Assembly: GCA_017962235.1 (NCBI GenBank)
Contig: JAGCVS010000018.1
Coordinates: forward strand, 1-64,000
Length of the DNA stretch: 64,000 bases
Origin: Bacteroidales bacterium
GTDB lineage: Bacteria > Bacteroidota > Bacteroidia > Bacteroidales > UBA932
Direction: 5' to 3'
The notes beneath the pieces are model-generated. The model was not told where the DNA came from. It saw only the letters and a list, made by a program, of their open reading frames with translations, and made no database searches. Shown here one piece after another: positions 37,059 to 45,754 of this stretch. The translations under genes and the position numbers were made by a program. How positions within the stretch are numbered: position 1 is the stretch's first letter; each line of letters begins with the position of its first letter.

Positions 37059-37541
37059 ATGACCAGGGAGACGTTCATCTGCGAAGTGCGGGCGTGTCAG
37101 GGGTCGCTCAGGCGGTTCCTGGCATCGCTGTGTGCCGGAGACGCCTCCCGTGCAGACGATATCGCCCAGGAAGCGCTGGTGCGCGCCTACATCAATTCAG
37201 ACGGTTTCTCCGGCAATTTCAAGGCGTGGCTCTACCGCATCGCGTATAACTGCTTCATAGACAGTACCCGTCGCGCCCCGGCACCCGCAATCGATACCGA
37301 TTCGCCCGCCGCGGCCCGCATTCCGTCGGCATCGGAAAGTGAAGATGCCGCCTTCCGTCGTGAAGAAATCCAGAGGGCGCTGGCGCTGATTCCGGAGAAG
37401 GAACGCACCGCCATCGTGCTCCATTATTTTGAAGATATGCCTGCCAAGGACATCGCCGCAGTGATGCGTGCCCCTATAGGCACCGTGCTCTACTGGCTCT
37501 CTTCCGGGCGCAGGCATCTTAAACAACATATCAGGCTATGA
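37059..37541 (+). CDS. ECF-type RNA polymerase sigma factor
   Basis: 160 aa. Region 2 is visible as ADDIAQEALVRAYIN and FKAWLYRIAYNCFIDSTRR; region 4 as ALALIPEKERTAIVLHYFEDMPAKDIAAVM with the helix-turn-helix ending PIGTVLYWLSSGRRHLKQ. Length and domains fit group 4 sigma-70. It starts right after the DUF6249-like gene and overlaps the putative anti-sigma gene by 4 bp (ATGA). Confidence 0.92.
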   Translation: MTRETFICEVRACQGSLRRFLASLCAGDASRADDIAQEALVRAYINSDGFSGNFKAWLYRIAYNCFIDSTRRAPAPAIDTDSPAAARIPSASESEDAAFRREEIQRALALIPEKERTAIVLHYFEDMPAKDIAAVMRAPIGTVLYWLSSGRRHLKQHIRL

Positions 37542-37897
37542 ACGATATAGAACAGATACTCAGGGACAACAAGCCGATGGAGCCCGCGGAGGGCAACTTT
37601 ATGATAGAGGTGAACGCACGGCTGACGGCGGTAGAAGAAATCAAGCGCGCCGTGGCCGCAGAGAGGCGTCACAGCCGTTCGCGCATGCTGGCGGCCCTGG
37701 CTGCCGGAGTGGCCCTGGGCGGCATAATCACCGCACTGGTGCTGCTGCACCCCGCTGCGCCCGCGTTGCCCGGCACAGAGTTCATAGCCAAGCTGTCGCT
37801 TTTCCTGCACGGCTGGGCCAGGTATATAATCATGCTGCTGATAGCCGGCGGCGCCATTACCCTGGGCCTCGCCTTCGTTTCCCCCAGAAGGCGGTAA
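37538..37897 (+). CDS. Putative anti-sigma factor, membrane
   Basis: 119 aa. A cytoplasmic N-terminal ~45 residues (MNDIEQILRDNKPMEPAEGN), a basic hinge AAERRHSRSRM, a membrane segment (LAALAAGVALGGIITALVLL) and a second one (YIIMLLIAGGAITLGLAFV) before a basic end. Position and overlap with the sigma gene suggest an anti-sigma factor. No zinc-binding ZAS motif is present, so the assignment is contextual. Confidence 0.65.
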   Translation: MNDIEQILRDNKPMEPAEGNFMIEVNARLTAVEEIKRAVAAERRHSRSRMLAALAAGVALGGIITALVLLHPAAPALPGTEFIAKLSLFLHGWARYIIMLLIAGGAITLGLAFVSPRRR

Positions 37898-38392
37898 TTA
37901 CAATATCTGCATGGCGATATGGGCGCAGGCCTCGGCATCGGCCAGCGCGTGATGATGATTCTTTAAATCAAAGCCACAGGCCGCAGCCACCGTCTGCAGC
38001 TGATGATTTGGCAGCGACTTGCCAAAGTGACGCCGCGCCGCCCGCAGCGTATCGTAAAACCGATAATCTGGATAATCCATCTGATACACCCGGTGCGCCG
38101 CCTTCAGACACATCTCATCGAACATAGAATTGTGCGCCACCAGCGGCAGCCCCTCTATCTTCGGGGCGATCTTCTCCCAGACGTATGGGAACACCGGCGC
38201 ATCTTCAGTATCCTCCGCACAAATCCCGTGCACCTGCTGACAGAACCACTTGTAATACTCCGGCTCCGGGTGAATCAGCGAGTAGAAACTGTCCACGATT
38301 TCGCCACCACGCACAACAACCACCCCCACGCTGCACACACTGCTGGGAAACTCATTCGCAGTCTCAAAATCTATCGCGGCAAAGTCAGTCAT
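37898..38392 (-). CDS. DnaQ-like 3'-5' exonuclease (DEDDh)
   Basis: 164 aa single exonuclease domain. ExoI motif AAIDFETAN (Asp and Glu), ExoII LVAHNSMFDEM and ExoIII HHHALADAEACAHI (His and Asp) are all intact. Similar to the proofreading epsilon and RNase T fold, without extra domains. It overlaps the WYL gene by 8 bp, so it ends the AAA-WYL-exonuclease operon. It could be housekeeping repair or part of a defence-like unit. Confidence 0.88.
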   Translation of the reverse strand: MTDFAAIDFETANEFPSSVCSVGVVVVRGGEIVDSFYSLIHPEPEYYKWFCQQVHGICAEDTEDAPVFPYVWEKIAPKIEGLPLVAHNSMFDEMCLKAAHRVYQMDYPDYRFYDTLRAARRHFGKSLPNHQLQTVAAACGFDLKNHHHALADAEACAHIAMQIL

Positions 38393-39290
38393 AACGCTCC
38401 AGCATTGCTTTAATATCGGCCTTTACCTCGTCCCGGAAATACTCCGGTGCCAGCACCTCAACAAAATGATTGTTGCTCAGAACGACCTGTTTGAAATCGT
38501 ATGTGGGAGCCACTTTAAACTCAAAGATTGTATACTCCGGCGTAGATTCGACTTCGCGCTGCGAATCATGCAAAGGGAGCGACTTAAAGTAACCCACCTG
38601 AGAGTCGTCAACCTTTAGGAGTATCTTCTCAGGACCTTCATCCGGCAATATCACTCCAAACATTCCGGCAAAAAACCTCTCGGCATCAAACTTGGCGGGC
38701 ACACGGAATGCCTGATTGAGAACCTCGGCACCCTGCATACGTTCGTCCAGGCAATATATGCGGAGATCCTTAGTGGAAACGCTCTTTGCCAGCACATACC
38801 AGCGCTGTTTGAATAGTTTCAGGCAATACGGATTGATTGTGAAAGTGCTCGGCTCTTTGCTCCAGAAGCCCTGGTATGTGATTTCCATCGCCTTGCCATC
38901 GCGCATCGCATCCACAAACAGCTCTAGCCACCTCTGGCTTGACGGAATCTTCTCAAAAAGAATCCGGTCACTCATGTCCCGGCTCTCAGCAAGCATATTG
39001 CTGAGCGACATTGACTGTAGTAGCCACACCTTGATGCCGTCGCCTTCCAGGTCATCACTGTTGGCGATGTAATACCCTCTGTTCACACGGTTGCACTTGA
39101 TTTCGATGCCGAAGATATCCTTAATTGCCTCAATGTGATTGAAGAAAGTCCGCTCCGGGAGATAACCCTCCCCCACCTCATTAACGGTGCTGCAGACCCA
39201 CTTGCGGCTGATATCCTCAAAAGTGATATAACCGTTGCGATAGATTGTGTTTATCAGCCACACGTAACGTTTGAAATAGTTCTTTGCCAT
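38385..39290 (-). CDS. WYL-domain transcriptional regulator
   Basis: 301 aa. An N-terminal winged helix (YGITFEDISRKW-like helices within the first ~75 residues), then a WYL domain: AMEITYQGFWSKEPSTFTINPYCLKLFKQRWYVLAKS (the R-W-Y-V-L core) and a WCX-like C-terminal extension. WYL proteins bind nucleic-acid ligands and regulate defence and repair genes. The gene lies 16 bp after the AAA ATPase gene. A TAAATTTG on the minus strand at 39305-39298 could start a near-leaderless transcript. Confidence 0.88.
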   Translation of the reverse strand: MAKNYFKRYVWLINTIYRNGYITFEDISRKWVCSTVNEVGEGYLPERTFFNHIEAIKDIFGIEIKCNRVNRGYYIANSDDLEGDGIKVWLLQSMSLSNMLAESRDMSDRILFEKIPSSQRWLELFVDAMRDGKAMEITYQGFWSKEPSTFTINPYCLKLFKQRWYVLAKSVSTKDLRIYCLDERMQGAEVLNQAFRVPAKFDAERFFAGMFGVILPDEGPEKILLKVDDSQVGYFKSLPLHDSQREVESTPEYTIFEFKVAPTYDFKQVVLSNNHFVEVLAPEYFRDEVKADIKAMLERYD

Positions 39291-39306
39291 ACCGATACAA
39301 ATTTAA

Positions 39307-40941
39307 TTAAAATCCTATTTTCTTGCGAGCCGGAGCATTGTCAATAGTCTCCTCCGAACAGAATTCCTTTATTTGCTCATAATCCGGCTCTGTTTCTGCC
39401 AGAATTGCCTTGATGGTTTTCTTGCGGGCTACGTTTTCTATCTGACCGCCGGAGAAACTATACTGTCCCGCCAATTCCTCTGCCTGAGCCATCGTTAATT
39501 CCGGCATCATTGACCGCCAAATGGCGGCACTTATTACCTTTGAAGGCTTCTCAAAGCGGACCTTATAAAGGAATCTCCTCTCGAATGCCTTGTCCAGATT
39601 GGTAGTCAGATTGGTGGTGGCTATCAGTATTCCGTCCAGGTCTTCCATCTCCTGCAGGATTATGTTCTGGATGGAGTTTTCCATCTTGTCCACTGCCCGC
39701 TCGGCCCCTTCCTGACGGATACCGAAGATGGCGTCGGCCTCGTTGAAAAGGAGGATGGGAACCGTACCGCCCGTTGCGACGCACTGGCGATATTTTGCAA
39801 AGACATTCTTGATATTCTTTTCGCTCTCACCCACCCAGCAGCTCTTGATTTGCGAAACGTCCACGATATAGAGGTCTCGGCCGCAACTTCGGGCAATCTG
39901 ATACACCGTCTCTGTCTTGCCGGTGCCGGGGGCGCCGTAGAACAGGCAAGTGAAACCGGTGCGCATCCCTCTGTCGTGGATTTTACCGCGGATTTCATTG
40001 AAGCGGGCCTCGGACATAAGGTCCTTGAGCTGAGCCATCTGGCGCTCTTCATCGGGATTATAGAACAACTCTTTCGCAACGATGGCGTCGGATTTCATCT
40101 CACGGGAAGCGGAAACTTTCACAGTGTGCTTGCGGATACCGCCCACATCTTCAAAAATCTCCTGCATTATGTCATCCTTGATTTTGAAATAATCCTTGTC
40201 CATAATCCCTATCTCCCTCGAATACTCTATCACCCCGTTTTTCTGGAGGTCCATAGCTTCTCTGGAGTAGGCCGATTGCAGTTCTGCAAAGTCCGTTTCA
40301 TCGAAATACTGCTCAAGGTCGTGCCAGCCCACCATATCGTCTTTTTCGAACCAGAAACGATAAATCAACGCATAGAGCACCACCCGCTCGTCCTCGTCAA
40401 CGTTCTTCAGATACTTCTTGCACGATTTGGATAGACTGGTTTCAGGATTCAACTCGAGCAGATGCTCCACCTCGCACAGAAATTCACCAAAACTCATCTC
40501 TTCGTCTCCAAGAAACTCCAGATATTCCTTGATACGGCAAAGCAACCCGCTTGTGGTAAGCCCGATGGTGGGCTCGGGTTCCACCGGCACATTGTTTTTC
40601 AGGCTCTTAAGCACCTTCTTGGGAATGCGGAGATGCCCCTCATTGTCCATACGGACATAACCCCGTTTGCGCAAACCCTCAAGCTCGGTATCATAGGTCA
40701 AAAACTGAAGGTACTCCAAATCCAGCAGTGAGGCAATATCGTCGGCATCTATGCTCCACCTACTGGATTTTGCCATTATGGCCGTCATCAGCACCGCCTG
40801 CACCTGCGTCATCTGCAGCCTTTCGGCCAGCGACTGGATGTCTTCGGCCGCCTTGCCCATATTGACCATCGGCATATCGCCGCCCTTATCGCGCATTTTC
40901 TCGCGGATGCTGCTCATTGTTTCTATAATAGTCTTGCTCAT
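39307..40941 (-). CDS. AAA family ATPase with N-terminal helical/winged-helix region
   Basis: 544 aa from ATG 40941 (MSKTIIETMSSIREKMRDKG). The first ~270 residues are helical and contain a winged-helix-like section. The C-terminal AAA+ module has Walker A GAPGTGKTET, Walker B PILLFNEADAIF, sensor-1 LIATTNLTTNLDKAFERRFLY with the arginine finger region, and a lid helix set. The Asn before Glu in Walker B is normal for this branch of membrane-protease-like AAA proteins. It lacks a protease domain, so it is likely a remodelling ATPase. First gene of the WYL operon. Confidence 0.85.
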   Translation of the reverse strand: MSKTIIETMSSIREKMRDKGGDMPMVNMGKAAEDIQSLAERLQMTQVQAVLMTAIMAKSSRWSIDADDIASLLDLEYLQFLTYDTELEGLRKRGYVRMDNEGHLRIPKKVLKSLKNNVPVEPEPTIGLTTSGLLCRIKEYLEFLGDEEMSFGEFLCEVEHLLELNPETSLSKSCKKYLKNVDEDERVVLYALIYRFWFEKDDMVGWHDLEQYFDETDFAELQSAYSREAMDLQKNGVIEYSREIGIMDKDYFKIKDDIMQEIFEDVGGIRKHTVKVSASREMKSDAIVAKELFYNPDEERQMAQLKDLMSEARFNEIRGKIHDRGMRTGFTCLFYGAPGTGKTETVYQIARSCGRDLYIVDVSQIKSCWVGESEKNIKNVFAKYRQCVATGGTVPILLFNEADAIFGIRQEGAERAVDKMENSIQNIILQEMEDLDGILIATTNLTTNLDKAFERRFLYKVRFEKPSKVISAAIWRSMMPELTMAQAEELAGQYSFSGGQIENVARKKTIKAILAETEPDYEQIKEFCSEETIDNAPARKKIGF

Positions 40942-41014
40942 ATCTTTATTTATCTGCAAGTTTATACTGCCGCCGTGCAATATTCTTACGCACTTCCAGC
41001 GACTTTTTTCACAA

Positions 41015-41043
41015 TGCAAAGATTGGACGATTTTCTGCCAAAA
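41015..41043 (-). promoter_or_regulatory. Promoter/operator-like motif, copy 1 (AAA operon)
   Basis: The minus strand reads TTTTGGCA, 11 bp, AATCTTTGCA. It shares order and exact spacing with four other sites in the island. It lies about 74 bp before the AAA ATPase start and 33 bp from the divergent copy at 41077. Confidence 0.55.
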
Positions 41044-41076
41044 TGTGGCAACTCGTTATTTTTTCACACTGCCAAC

Positions 41077-41105
41077 TTTTAGCATTTTGGCATTTTATCT
41101 TCGCT
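41077..41105 (+). promoter_or_regulatory. Promoter/operator-like motif, copy 2 (unknown four-gene operon)
   Basis: TTTTAGCA, 11 bp, TATCTTCGCT; the downstream half departs from TAnnTTTG by one base. It sits 12 bp before ATG 41118. Confidence 0.5.
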
Positions 41106-41117
41106 GCAAATAATGTT

Positions 41118-41885
41118 ATGGATATGACAAACAAGCAGAAACAGGAACTTACAAAGATCGAGAAGCAGATTCTGGATATGGGTCCGTATTGTGACGGGCA
41201 CGGATTAATTGAACCCATTTGCCAATGGGGGAAACATAAGAAAGCAGTGCTTAAGATACTTCTCAGAAAACGCTGCAACCTTCTGAACGAGATGTTTGAA
41301 TGCCGGCCGGAAGAGCTGGAACGCTTTAAGAAAGTGAACGACCTGCTAAACAATCTCACCAAGAAGATGCACAACAAGGCGCTAAGCCTTTACCGGAGCA
41401 TACTGGCGCAAGGCTACGACCCTGAATTTGACGATGACATAATGGTTGAAGGGACGCTGCGATATGTATTCAACGATAAATGTGACTCGGTTATTCAGGA
41501 GGATGCATTACCGAACATCTACGGCTCCGATTTCGGGACAATGATGAATATCCTTTACGACCTTTATACGGATGCCGACGAAAATGACTGCGCCTCCTGT
41601 TGGACATCATATGACCTGCAGCATCGGGCAAATATGCCGGCCGAAGATTTGAGGCTTGACGATTTCCTGGATGACGGCGACACATGGGACGAAGTCCCGC
41701 TGGACCTGCCTGAATTCAAGGACATATGCATCTGCCATGCAGTCCACGACCTCTGCTGCCACAAAGTGTTTTCCATTCCGGACCTGATTCGGATGGATGA
41801 CTTCTGGATTGACATAAAGATTACCCATCAGCACCTCGTCGATCAAGACGGGAAACGATACTCTTGTATCACAAAGGACGAATAG
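41118..41885 (+). CDS. Conserved-looking protein of unknown function, first of a four-gene operon
   Basis: 255 aa from ATG 41118 (MDMTNKQKQELTKIEKQILD); the upstream in-frame extension crosses the promoter. The protein is acidic and Asp/Cys-rich: DADENDCASCWTSYDLQH, DDFLDDGDTWDEVP and a CICHAVHDLCCHKVF cluster. The N-terminal third is helical and basic. The Cys/His spacing might bind metal. No family was recognised and there is no signal peptide. The next gene starts 3 bp later. Confidence 0.7.
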   Translation: MDMTNKQKQELTKIEKQILDMGPYCDGHGLIEPICQWGKHKKAVLKILLRKRCNLLNEMFECRPEELERFKKVNDLLNNLTKKMHNKALSLYRSILAQGYDPEFDDDIMVEGTLRYVFNDKCDSVIQEDALPNIYGSDFGTMMNILYDLYTDADENDCASCWTSYDLQHRANMPAEDLRLDDFLDDGDTWDEVPLDLPEFKDICICHAVHDLCCHKVFSIPDLIRMDDFWIDIKITHQHLVDQDGKRYSCITKDE

Positions 41886-41888
41886 GAA

Positions 41889-42362
41889 ATGGCTTGGACA
41901 AACAAAACTTATATGAACCGCCGTGACCGACTGATGCAGGATCACCGCGAATGGGCCATGCGCCAGTGGCATGCCGCTTTCTCAGCAGATTGGGATTATG
42001 AATATATGCTGATTCACCTGCGGGCAAAGCTTGTGACTATGAAGCGATACAATCTCAACCTGTCATACGTTGTCAAGGGCCCGTACTATGCCAAACAGAT
42101 CCATTTAGCCATCAAGATGATAGACATAATTCTAGTGCGTGGTGGGCAGAATGACTACGACGACGGCCTTGGGCCGGATGATACCTGGCCTGATCCTGAC
42201 TCTTTCAAGCACAAGGTAAACATGCTCAACCGCAGCCGCATCCCTCGCGCCAACGACGGCGGCGAGTGCTACTGGTCCGATGCTCAGCAACTCCGTTTCG
42301 ACAAAGCCTGGATGCTGCTCTGGAAGATACTCGCAGAACGTTCAATATTATGGGGAGATTAA
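41889..42362 (+). CDS. Hypothetical protein, phage-type helical
   Basis: 157 aa: MAWTNKTYMNRRDRLMQDH, then FSADWDYEYMLIHLRAKLVTMKRY, VKGPYYAKQIHLAIKMIDIIL and a Trp-rich end (YWSDAQQLRFDKAWMLLWKIL). The W-D-Y-x-Y-M-L and A-K-L-x-x-M pattern recalls small structural-context proteins in Bacteroides phages; that is memory, not a search result. It lies between two coupled unknown genes. Confidence 0.65.
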   Translation: MAWTNKTYMNRRDRLMQDHREWAMRQWHAAFSADWDYEYMLIHLRAKLVTMKRYNLNLSYVVKGPYYAKQIHLAIKMIDIILVRGGQNDYDDGLGPDDTWPDPDSFKHKVNMLNRSRIPRANDGGECYWSDAQQLRFDKAWMLLWKILAERSILWGD

Positions 42363-42366
42363 AGAT

Positions 42367-42708
42367 ATGAAGCCGAAACTGAATCACTGGTATGTGGATG
42401 TTCGCCACTGGTGCCCTGCCCAGATTGAATACTACTTTCAGGACAATGACGGTGGCAATTGGCAGATATACCTTCGCTGGAGCGGTCAACGAGGTGACGA
42501 ACCCTGGTCTGCAGAACTGCTCCGCTGCGATGATACTTGGGAGCACGTCTATGACTGCCCCGATAATGTCGACCTACTTGAAGAGAAAAATCATGTTCCC
42601 GGAACCGTCATCGGCTATTACTATGACGAAGAGTACCCCTTCCTGATGGAGCGCGTGCTCGAAATAGTCCGCGAAATGAAACCGGAACTGAGAGACAAAT
42701 TGGTATGA
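42367..42708 (+). CDS. Hypothetical protein
   Basis: 113 aa from ATG 42367 (MKPKLNHWYVDVRHWCPAQI). Mixed alpha/beta with many Trp/Tyr residues (WQIYLRWSGQRGDEPWSAEL, YYYDEEYPFLMERVLEIV). No family recognised. It starts 4 bp after the previous gene and its TGA overlaps the ATG of a small downstream frame. Confidence 0.6.
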   Translation: MKPKLNHWYVDVRHWCPAQIEYYFQDNDGGNWQIYLRWSGQRGDEPWSAELLRCDDTWEHVYDCPDNVDLLEEKNHVPGTVIGYYYDEEYPFLMERVLEIVREMKPELRDKLV

Positions 42709-42833
42709 CTATATCCTACAAAGGCCATACAATCTTCGTCTTCGCCGATACGCAAGGGATGTACCGGCGGCTGAAAGTGCCCGCCAAGCCACGTCCACCA
42801 CGAAGGCCTCAAAAACCAATCCGTCCCCGGTAG
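42705..42833 (+). CDS. Small basic protein, 42 aa (short frame)
   Basis: The frame begins with ATG overlapping the previous stop (ATGA) and encodes MTISYKGHTIFVFADTQGMY followed by a strongly basic proline/arginine tail ending RPQKPIRPR. Coupling and the basic, nucleic-acid-binding-like tail support a real gene; its size leaves doubt. Confidence 0.5.
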   Translation: MTISYKGHTIFVFADTQGMYRRLKVPAKPRPPRRPQKPIRPR

Positions 42834-43174
42834 CACCACGTATATGAATGTGGCGTACTTTGATTATCTAAAACCTTAGTATCATATAGCCATATGGAGA
42901 CAACGACCTACTATCGTCTAATTGACGCAAAACTGAACAACACTATTCTGTAATATATCCGTGATGACGCTACCCTCACAACGGATGTCGAAAACTATTA
43001 TGTTAATACTCTTGTTCTGTCTCCTCTTTCCCTTTTGGTCAGAAAGTTGGCGGTAGCTCGACACTACTTGCAACGGAATGTTGCATCTCGTCTTATTCTT
43101 TCCTATCAAAGCCCCTAAAAAACAGATGTCACCGACTCCATTTATTAACCATAATAGGTAGGAAGAAAAATCAC
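42834..43174. other. AT-rich junction with a possible decayed frame
   Basis: Base composition falls sharply here, marking the boundary between the GC-rich unknown operon and the nuclease region. A frame from ATG 42894 to TAA 43116 would encode about 74 residues except for an in-frame TAA at 42951. The residues on both sides look protein-like (YYRLIDAKLNNTIL; VENYYVNTLVLSPLSLLVRK), but no family was recognised. Confidence 0.35.
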
Positions 43175-43182
43175 TATATTTG
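43175..43182 (+). promoter_or_regulatory. -7 box for the PD-(D/E)XK gene
   Basis: TATATTTG, exact TAnnTTTG, 29 bp before ATG 43212. No -33 TTTG at normal distance. Confidence 0.45.
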
Positions 43183-43211
43183 TTATTGCCTATATTTTTT
43201 TAAAAAGCCAA

Positions 43212-44348
43212 ATGGATACCTCTATTCAGTTTTTTCTCCACGATGTTAAGGCTTTGCTTCAACTAGATTTGTTAAAAAAAGAAGAGAGCCTACAAAGGGG
43301 CGAGCGATTCAATATGTTTGAGATATTGGGAGTGGCACATTACGAATTACTGCACTCCAAGATCATTGCAAGCATTCTTGACCCTAACGGAAGTCATGGC
43401 CAATATGACACATTCCTAAAGCTTTTTATTTCAGTAATAGGGGACGCAATCGACCTTGACACTAAGACCGCAGTTGTCGAAACAGAAGTCACAACTGAAG
43501 AAGGTCGTATTGACATTCTTATTACTGATAACGAGAACAAGTCCATCATTATAGAGAATAAACTTTACGCATCTGATCAGCCAGAGCAACTGATCAGATA
43601 CGATAGATATGCTAAGAAGAACAGACGTAATCATAGCATTTACTACCTTTCGCTATTTCGTGCCAAAGCATCTGAGAATAGTGCCAAGGACGTGGAATAC
43701 TATACTATTTCATATGCCGAGAACATTATCTCCTGGCTTAAACTGTGTATAAAAGAGTGCGCCGCCAAACCACTTATTCGAGAAACCCTTATTCAATATC
43801 TCAACCACTTAAAAGTCTTAACGAATCAAGATATGGATACACAAAACGAAGAACACTTATTAAAGCTAATGGCTGATAATGCAGATGCTGTTGCTGTCAT
43901 TTGCAACAATCAAGACAAATACAAACAATTTGTATACGAATCCTATGTAAAACCTGCCTTCGAATCATTTGGCAAGGATAATGATTTAGAGTTTGTTGAG
44001 TCTAACCTATTCTCTAATCATGGCGAACGCGGTTTTTATTTCAGAAAAAAAGAGTGGATGGTATCTGCCATTTGGGTTTATACTGAGCGCGCTGGCGAGT
44101 GGGATTTTCATTGGGGTGTTTCTAATTATTGCGGTGACCAGATGAACGTTGTCCAATCAAAACTTGATTCTCTCAATAATCAACCAACTAATGGTTGGCC
44201 ATATGGATGGGAGTATTTACCTCTATACCGGAACTGGGATATGAATACATTGTCAGCTATGGTAAAAGGCGATTACGCTCAGACTATAATAAAGAAAGTA
44301 TCACAAATCTTAGAAGAAATCGTAACAAGAAAGCTACCAATGCCATAG
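43212..44348 (+). CDS. PD-(D/E)XK nuclease superfamily protein
   Basis: 378 aa. Residues ~1-80 are helical (HYELLHSKIIASILDPNGSH). The nuclease core is VETEVTTEEGRIDILITDNE with the metal-binding Asp, then SIIIENKLYASDQPEQLIRY, where E-N-K is the ExK motif and Gln/Tyr follow as in the PDDEXK_4 group. The C-terminal half is helical with an aromatic segment (WPYGWEYLPLYRNWD). Stand-alone proteins of this group are often found in defence islands, but no partner was identified. The AT-rich composition differs from both sides, implying transfer. Confidence 0.82.
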   Translation: MDTSIQFFLHDVKALLQLDLLKKEESLQRGERFNMFEILGVAHYELLHSKIIASILDPNGSHGQYDTFLKLFISVIGDAIDLDTKTAVVETEVTTEEGRIDILITDNENKSIIIENKLYASDQPEQLIRYDRYAKKNRRNHSIYYLSLFRAKASENSAKDVEYYTISYAENIISWLKLCIKECAAKPLIRETLIQYLNHLKVLTNQDMDTQNEEHLLKLMADNADAVAVICNNQDKYKQFVYESYVKPAFESFGKDNDLEFVESNLFSNHGERGFYFRKKEWMVSAIWVYTERAGEWDFHWGVSNYCGDQMNVVQSKLDSLNNQPTNGWPYGWEYLPLYRNWDMNTLSAMVKGDYAQTIIKKVSQILEEIVTRKLPMP

Positions 44349-44480
44349 ACATTGAGACGACCTCTAGTATTACTGTGTATCAATAAACCCATTTTAGGAC
44401 CTATTTCCCTAATACCCTGTTTGATTGAAGTCAACCATTAGCAGGGAGAATGCCAACAATTGTTCTATCTGACAGAATCC

Positions 44481-45647
44481 ATGTATCAACGTCACAACCT
44501 TGCAGAAGACCCTATTAAAAGCAATGCTATTGAGACACCAAATCTTAATAAAAAAGAATATTGTTCTGTGTCTCAATACAAAACGACTACTAATGAATTG
44601 TTAAGTGCCGCCAATTCCGTCGAGGAAGACATCAGGGGATTGTCCTTGCTCGAGCGCATCAAGTATGCCGATAGTCTGTTTAATCAAATGACAAGTGTAC
44701 GTAGGGCAGATATCTGCGACATAAAGTCTTTCGATAAAGCGGAGACACATGTGTATAACGTTTATTGCTATCTATTAGCTGAATATAAGTCATCTATGAA
44801 AAGTCAGCTAGCGAGACGAGTTGCAGAAACGCCGTATTGTTCTTTTGCTGAACCAGTAGAGAAGGACCGTATTGAAGTCGAAGTCTCCATCTCTGAACTC
44901 TATGTCGCTGAAATTATTTTTATATGGGGAAGAAAACTACACTTCCGCTTTTATCAGTTTATTACTGAAAAATCTGGCTTCAAGTATAAGTATGAGGTTG
45001 CTCCTCGGTGGAAAGTTATACCCTCCTGGCTCAAAGCTTTAGCGATATTCAATCGCGGACACTTTGAGAAGGACGTCAATTATGAGAACTGGATTGATGT
45101 TTTGATGAATACATCGGCTGAGTTGAAGGAGAATAGCAGAGACATCGTTACTATGTGCAGCCGTTCTTCAAACATAGACCCGGAAGGAAACCTCAAGAAT
45201 CACTATGGGATTTGGAAATCGAAAGGACGCATAATATCGCTCTCTAAAAAACTGCCGATAGCACGTACGGCCCATGCAAAAAAAGACAAACAGCCCTTGT
45301 ATGACCACAGTCCCTATATGCACGGTTCTAATGGCACATACGTAGAGAATATCAATGAGTACTGGTGCTTGGAATACACAATCTACAGTCCCTCTCCTGA
45401 AGTCCGTTATCCCATCTCTACAGGTCGAAGTGTACACGACTACATTACTCAATCCCTAATGCCCAGGCTTGGCTGGATCAATATGAGCCAGAAACGGCGT
45501 GATATGTTGAACGCATTATTGGCTGGCACAAAATTGGAGCTAGAAACATCAGATACCACAGAAGCAGCTTTAGCGCGAGATTTCCACCCAGTCGGATTCA
45601 AAAGCTGGGATGAATACCTGGATAGCATTATCTTGCCCAAATTATAA
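44481..45647 (+). CDS. Protein of unknown function in accessory island
   Basis: 388 aa from ATG 44481 (MYQRHNLAEDPIKSNAIETP); a TTG at 44460 is possible. Mostly helical N-terminal half with LSLLERIKYADSLFNQM, a mixed middle (ISELYVAEIIFIWGRKLHFRFYQF) and a C-terminal part with LEYTIYSPSPEVRYPISTGR and FKSWDEYLDSIILP. No catalytic motif, signal peptide or clear membrane segment. AT-rich like the nuclease gene before it, 132 bp upstream, so the two may have arrived together. Confidence 0.65.
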   Translation: MYQRHNLAEDPIKSNAIETPNLNKKEYCSVSQYKTTTNELLSAANSVEEDIRGLSLLERIKYADSLFNQMTSVRRADICDIKSFDKAETHVYNVYCYLLAEYKSSMKSQLARRVAETPYCSFAEPVEKDRIEVEVSISELYVAEIIFIWGRKLHFRFYQFITEKSGFKYKYEVAPRWKVIPSWLKALAIFNRGHFEKDVNYENWIDVLMNTSAELKENSRDIVTMCSRSSNIDPEGNLKNHYGIWKSKGRIISLSKKLPIARTAHAKKDKQPLYDHSPYMHGSNGTYVENINEYWCLEYTIYSPSPEVRYPISTGRSVHDYITQSLMPRLGWINMSQKRRDMLNALLAGTKLELETSDTTEAALARDFHPVGFKSWDEYLDSIILPKL

Positions 45648-45705
45648 CCACTAATTCCCTGTTCATTTCACAACCCTGGTCATAATCGGACCACGCCCTG
45701 CCACC

Positions 45706-45734
45706 TTTTAGCATTATCGCTCTATACCTTTGCC
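45706..45734 (+). promoter_or_regulatory. Promoter/operator-like motif, copy 3
   Basis: TTTTAGCA, 11 bp, TACCTTTGCC, including an exact TAnnTTTG. It lies 20 bp before the TTG start of the small membrane gene and likely drives it and the SprT-like gene. Confidence 0.6.
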
Positions 45735-45754
45735 TGCACTGTTAAGCAAAGGAA

